From Chloroflexota bacterium (GTDB taxonomy: Bacteria; Chloroflexota; Limnocylindria; QHBO01): a stretch of 64,000 nucleotides of DNA. The notes below the pieces were generated by a model. It was not told the origin of the DNA and ran no database searches. It saw only the letters and a program-made list of their open reading frames with translations. Below, one piece after another: positions 60,655-64,000 of the stretch (positions within the stretch are counted from its first letter, which is position 1; every line of letters starts with the position of its first letter). The stretch lies in contig JBBPIR010000006.1 in NCBI GenBank assembly GCA_038040195.1, positions 37,313 to 101,312 of the forward strand, in the 5' to 3' direction. Both the position numbers and the translations under genes were made by a program.

Positions 60655-60731
60655 CGGGGCGTAGCGCAGCCTGGTAGCGCACTGCGTTCGGGACGCAGGG
60701 GTCGGCGGTTCAAATCCGCCCGCCCCGACCA
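60655..60731 (+). tRNA. tRNA-Pro, anticodon CGG, CCA encoded
   Basis: Acceptor arms CGGGGCG (60655-60661) and CGCCCCG (60721-60727) pair perfectly, then A and an encoded CCA. The stem CTGCG/CGCAG closes loop TTCGGGA, anticodon CGG. The D and T arms and acceptor are nearly identical to the tRNA-Pro(TGG) at 10271, pointing to duplication and anticodon divergence. Confidence 0.97.
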
Positions 60732-60780
60732 TTCTCAGTCGTGCCGTGCCTGACCTGCACCGGCCCGATCTAGACCGCGC

Positions 60781-61587
60781 TCAGCCGGTGATTTCGGCGC
60801 GTTCGGTGAAAACGGCCGCCACGACCAACGAGCCGATCAGCCACGCGCCGACCAGCAGCATGGCGGTCTCCTGCGCGAGCGGGTCGGGCCCGGCCCCGAA
60901 CCCGCCACCCCCAAGCCCCACCGCCGACGTGGCGACGTTGAAGGGCATGTAGCGCACGATGTCCGGCAGGAAGATGCCGGCAAACGCTTCCCCGAAGTAG
61001 AAGGCAATCCCCACCCCGATCCCGGCCAGTTGGCTGCGGGCCAGCGTGGCCACGGCGAACCCCAGCGCTCCCTGCTCGGCCATCGCGAACCACCCCCGCC
61101 CGAACTGCTCCGGCAGCGCGCCCAGAGCGTCCGCGTTGTTCATTCCATCGGTGGGGACGTCTGCCAGGTTGGCACCGATGAAGGCCGCCGCCACGCCGAT
61201 GAGGAATGAGAACAGCAGTCCAGCCACCAAGTACGCCGCCACCGCCGCGAAGGTGAGCAACATGTACCGGCTCCGGCTCTCCCCGCGTGCGACCGCCATC
61301 TTCAGGGTTCCCCACGACCACTCCGAGCCGGCGACCGCCGCTCCGTAGGTGACCGCGAAGAGGCCTCCCAGCCCGACGATGAAGCCGAGGATCAGCTGGT
61401 AGGCCAACGGGAACGTGACGAGGGTCAGCGGGTCCGGTCCATCCGGTCCGCCCGGCCCTCCGCCATCGCCTCCGGTGGCTGCCACCGCGACGATGATCAT
61501 CACCAGCAGGCCGGTCAGGATCCCGAAGGTGAGCCAGGTCGCCGGTCGGCGCTGGAGCTTCCGCAGCCCGGAGAGGAGGATCCTCAT
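60781..61587 (-). CDS. ABC-2 type transporter permease
   Basis: A 268-residue membrane protein with six predicted hydrophobic segments, starting ILLSGLRKLQRRPATWLTFG. An early outer loop is Gly/Pro/Asp-rich. AVAGSEWSWGTLKMAVARGE is the typical ABC-2 motif (E-x-x-x-G-T-x-K) in which a permease contacts its ATPase, located near residue 90. It overlaps the ATP-binding gene by four bases, so the two form an exporter. Substrate unknown; drug or lipid export is common for the class. No link to the polysaccharide genes is evident. Confidence 0.87.
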   Translation of the reverse strand: MRILLSGLRKLQRRPATWLTFGILTGLLVMIIVAVAATGGDGGGPGGPDGPDPLTLVTFPLAYQLILGFIVGLGGLFAVTYGAAVAGSEWSWGTLKMAVARGESRSRYMLLTFAAVAAYLVAGLLFSFLIGVAAAFIGANLADVPTDGMNNADALGALPEQFGRGWFAMAEQGALGFAVATLARSQLAGIGVGIAFYFGEAFAGIFLPDIVRYMPFNVATSAVGLGGGGFGAGPDPLAQETAMLLVGAWLIGSLVVAAVFTERAEITG

Positions 61588-62573
61588 CCGTCGCCCCCCG
61601 GCGCCGTCGGGGTGGCAATCCCCTGGAATGTCCCTTCATGGCTGTCGGCCTCGTCCGCGGTCAGCGCGAGGAACAGCTCTTCCAGGTCGCTGCCGGCCTC
61701 CAGCCGCGCGGCGTAGATGCCGGCGTCAGCCAGGGTCCGGTTGACCTCGGCGGCGCGGTCGGCCGCGATGCGCACCGTGAGCCAGCCCGCATCGGCGGAT
61801 GGTTCGACCCCGTCGTGTCCGGGAAGGTTGGCGAGACGTTCCGCCGCGGAGGCCACCTCATGCGGAGCCACCCTCACGCGGACCAGGTCGGCGCCATGCA
61901 AGAGCTCGGTCATCGAGCCCTCGCGCACCAGGCGCCCCGCGGCGATGATCCCGATGACGTCCGCCATCTGCTGCACTTCGCCCAGCAGGTGGCTGGATAC
62001 GAACACGGTCTTGCCCTCCGCCGCCAGGTGGCGGAGCGTCTCGCGGATCGCGACGATCCCGGCCGGATCGAGGCCGTTGGCCGGCTCGTCCAGGAGCAGC
62101 AGCTGCGGGTCACTGAGCAGGGCGGCTGCGATGCCGAGGCGTTGCTTCATGCCCAGCGAGTAGCCGGAGACCTTGTCCCGCGCGCGATCGCGGAGCCCGA
62201 CCAGCTCCAGCAGCTCCTCGACGCGTGCCCTCGTCGTAGGGGCGCCACTGGCCCCGATCGCCCGGAGGTTCTCCCGGCCCGACAGGAACGGGTAGAACGA
62301 GGGTGTCTCGACCAGGGCGCCGATGTCGAACAGCCGCCGCCGATCCCGCCCGCTGAACGGTCGGCCCAGGAGCTCGATGCTGCCGTGGTCGGGGTGGATG
62401 AGTCCGGTGAGCAGGCGCATGGTCGTCGTCTTGCCCGCCCCGTTGGGCCCGAGGAAGCCATAGACCACTCCGGTCGGGACGGATATGTCCAGACCCGCCA
62501 AAGCCAGGCGCGAGCCATAGCTCTTGCGCAGGTCACGAGTGGCGAGCGCCAAGCCGTCTGCGGACGCGGTCAT
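61584..62573 (-). CDS. ABC transporter ATP-binding protein
   Basis: A 329-residue ATPase of the ABC-2 (CcmA/BcrA-like) exporter class. Seen: Walker A GFLGPNGAGKTTTMRLLTG near residue 40, the Q-loop region ETPSFYPFLSGRENLRA, the signature YSLGMKQRLGIAAALLSDP near 140, Walker B LLLLDEPANGLDP, and the H-loop VFVSSHLLGE. A C-terminal extension of about 100 residues follows, as in BcrA-like proteins. ATG 62573 has TACCCT ten bases upstream, in a site shared with the divergent VOC gene. Confidence 0.94.
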   Translation of the reverse strand: MTASADGLALATRDLRKSYGSRLALAGLDISVPTGVVYGFLGPNGAGKTTTMRLLTGLIHPDHGSIELLGRPFSGRDRRRLFDIGALVETPSFYPFLSGRENLRAIGASGAPTTRARVEELLELVGLRDRARDKVSGYSLGMKQRLGIAAALLSDPQLLLLDEPANGLDPAGIVAIRETLRHLAAEGKTVFVSSHLLGEVQQMADVIGIIAAGRLVREGSMTELLHGADLVRVRVAPHEVASAAERLANLPGHDGVEPSADAGWLTVRIAADRAAEVNRTLADAGIYAARLEAGSDLEELFLALTADEADSHEGTFQGIATPTAPGGDG

Positions 62574-62582
62574 GTCGTGCGG

Positions 62583-62589
62583 TAGGGTA
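62583..62589. promoter_or_regulatory. Shared divergent -10 region around GGGTACCC
   Basis: On the plus strand TAGGGT (62583-62588) is followed by eight bases and TTG 62597. On the minus strand TACCCT (62589-62584) is followed by ten bases and ATG 62573. Two back-to-back start signals thus overlap almost fully within 24 bases between the two start codons, so only one direction could be occupied at a time. Confidence 0.4.
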
Positions 62590-62596
62590 CCCGCGA

Positions 62597-63070
62597 TTGA
62601 CGAATCGGCTCCCGCTCCCCGGTGTCCGCTTCGGCCACGTCAACATCGTGGCCGCCGACTGGCACCGGCTGGTGGACTTCTATCGGACGGTTTTCGGCTG
62701 CGAGGTCGTGCCGCCGGAACGGAATTACGCCGGCCCGGACCTGGAGCGGGGGACCGGGGTGGCCGGGGCCGAGCTGCGTGGCGCGCACCTGCGATTGCCC
62801 GGCCTCGGGGCGGACGGGCCGACTCTCGAGATATACCAATACCGCCGCGCCGAGGAGCGCCCACCGACCGCGGCCAACCGACCGGGGTTCGCGCACATTG
62901 CCTTTGCGGTCCGCGACGTGGAGGCGGCGCAGGGCGAGGTGCTGGCCGCCGGTGGCGGGCGAATCGGGGACATCGTGACCCTGACCACCGCCGATGGCCG
63001 GCGCGTCACCTGGTGTTACGTCACCGATCCCGAGGGCAACATCCTCGAGCTCCAAGCCTGGAGCCGTTAG
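62597..63070 (+). CDS. VOC (glyoxalase/bleomycin-resistance) family protein
   Basis: A 157-residue single-domain vicinal-oxygen-chelate protein. Seen: FGHVNIVAADWHRLVDFYRT with the first metal histidine, FGCEVVPPERN, LEIYQYRRAEERPPTAANRP, GFAHIAFAVRDVEAAQGEV with a second histidine, and YVTDPEGNILELQAW with the C-terminal glutamate. Metal-dependent lyase, isomerase or dioxygenase by family; the substrate cannot be named. TTG 62597 gives a good start and is placed eight bases after TAGGGT; no SD is present. Confidence 0.86.
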   Translation: MTNRLPLPGVRFGHVNIVAADWHRLVDFYRTVFGCEVVPPERNYAGPDLERGTGVAGAELRGAHLRLPGLGADGPTLEIYQYRRAEERPPTAANRPGFAHIAFAVRDVEAAQGEVLAAGGGRIGDIVTLTTADGRRVTWCYVTDPEGNILELQAWSR

Positions 63071-63288
63071 GGACCGCCACCGATCGGCGCGCGACGGCCG
63101 GCCAGGGGTACCAGTACATCGGTCCCCTTCGAGTACTGCACCAGACCCCACTCCACGCTTTTCCGCGGTTTTTCGCCAGGTGCCCCCGCGCACCGGGGCG
63201 TACCCAGGGGACGATCACGCCATGGATGGAGATGCGCACGCATCGCATCCTCACCACGTAAATGCATTTATCCAGGGAGGGCGCAGTC

Positions 63289-64000
<712 letters not shown>

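Overview
The window is about 64 kb of very GC-rich bacterial DNA with dense, overlapping genes and frequent GTG/TTG starts. There are no lipid A or outer-membrane genes, and there are two LytR-CpsA-Psr (LCP) proteins, a type I glutamine synthetase and a MazG with a tetrapyrrole-methylase-like remnant. This suits a high-GC, probably monoderm bacterium such as a Chloroflexota lineage. That placement is inference; no rRNA or marker phylogeny is available. No transposase, integrase, CRISPR array or rRNA was found.

Layout. (1) 1-6130: the end of rdgB, then a gapless five-gene operon holding every enzyme of the UDP-ManNAc3NAcA pathway (acetyltransferase, 2-epimerase, aminotransferase, 3-dehydrogenase, 6-dehydrogenase), then a Dpm1-like glycosyltransferase. 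(2) 6207-10347: membrane-anchored parvulin, MazG, a GT4 glycosyltransferase whose stop codon lies inside tRNA-Pro(TGG). (3) 10385-14013: first assembly module with initiating sugar-phosphate transferase, Wzy-type polymerase/ligase and LCP protein. (4) 14172-20841: diguanylate cyclase, Cys/Met PLP enzyme, PucR-like regulator, glnA behind a perfect palindrome, a glycosyltransferase and inorganic pyrophosphatase. (5) 20936-38309: RmlB, then a 15-gene minus-strand polysaccharide operon that builds a CDP-linked, probably C-methylated 6-deoxysugar and includes glycosyltransferases, an AsnB-like amidotransferase, sugar epimerases and a Wzx flippase. (6) 38349-41336: metE and a MetF-like gene. (7) 41633-58416: second module with a second initiating transferase, DUF3048 protein, second LCP, membrane glycosyltransferase, Rmd/Gmd (GDP-D-rhamnose), second Wzy and Wzx, RmlD-like reductase, three glycosyltransferases, CapE-like dehydratase and a second C-methyltransferase. 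(8) 58569-64000: PIG-V-like mannosyltransferase, class III cyclase, tRNA-Pro(CGG), ABC-2 exporter, VOC protein and a secreted protein cut by the window end inside a Thr-Pro tract.

How it works together. Nucleotide sugars (UDP-ManNAc3NAcA, CDP-deoxysugar, GDP-D-rhamnose, dTDP-sugar, UDP-6-deoxy-HexNAc) feed glycosyltransferases acting on undecaprenyl-phosphate primed by either initiating transferase. Repeat units are flipped by Wzx, polymerised or ligated by the O-antigen-ligase-like proteins and probably attached to the cell wall by the LCP proteins. The core assembly set is present twice, and I see no Wzz/Wzc chain-length or Wza export genes.

A regulatory pattern runs through the window. 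Many transcription units carry a TANNNT -10-like hexamer (often TAGACT) about 7 nt before the start codon, which implies leaderless mRNAs. In two cases (rmlB and the second wzx) the start placed by that rule opens a 6-7 codon micro-ORF that ends on or next to the real gene start. This is the most unusual signal I found.
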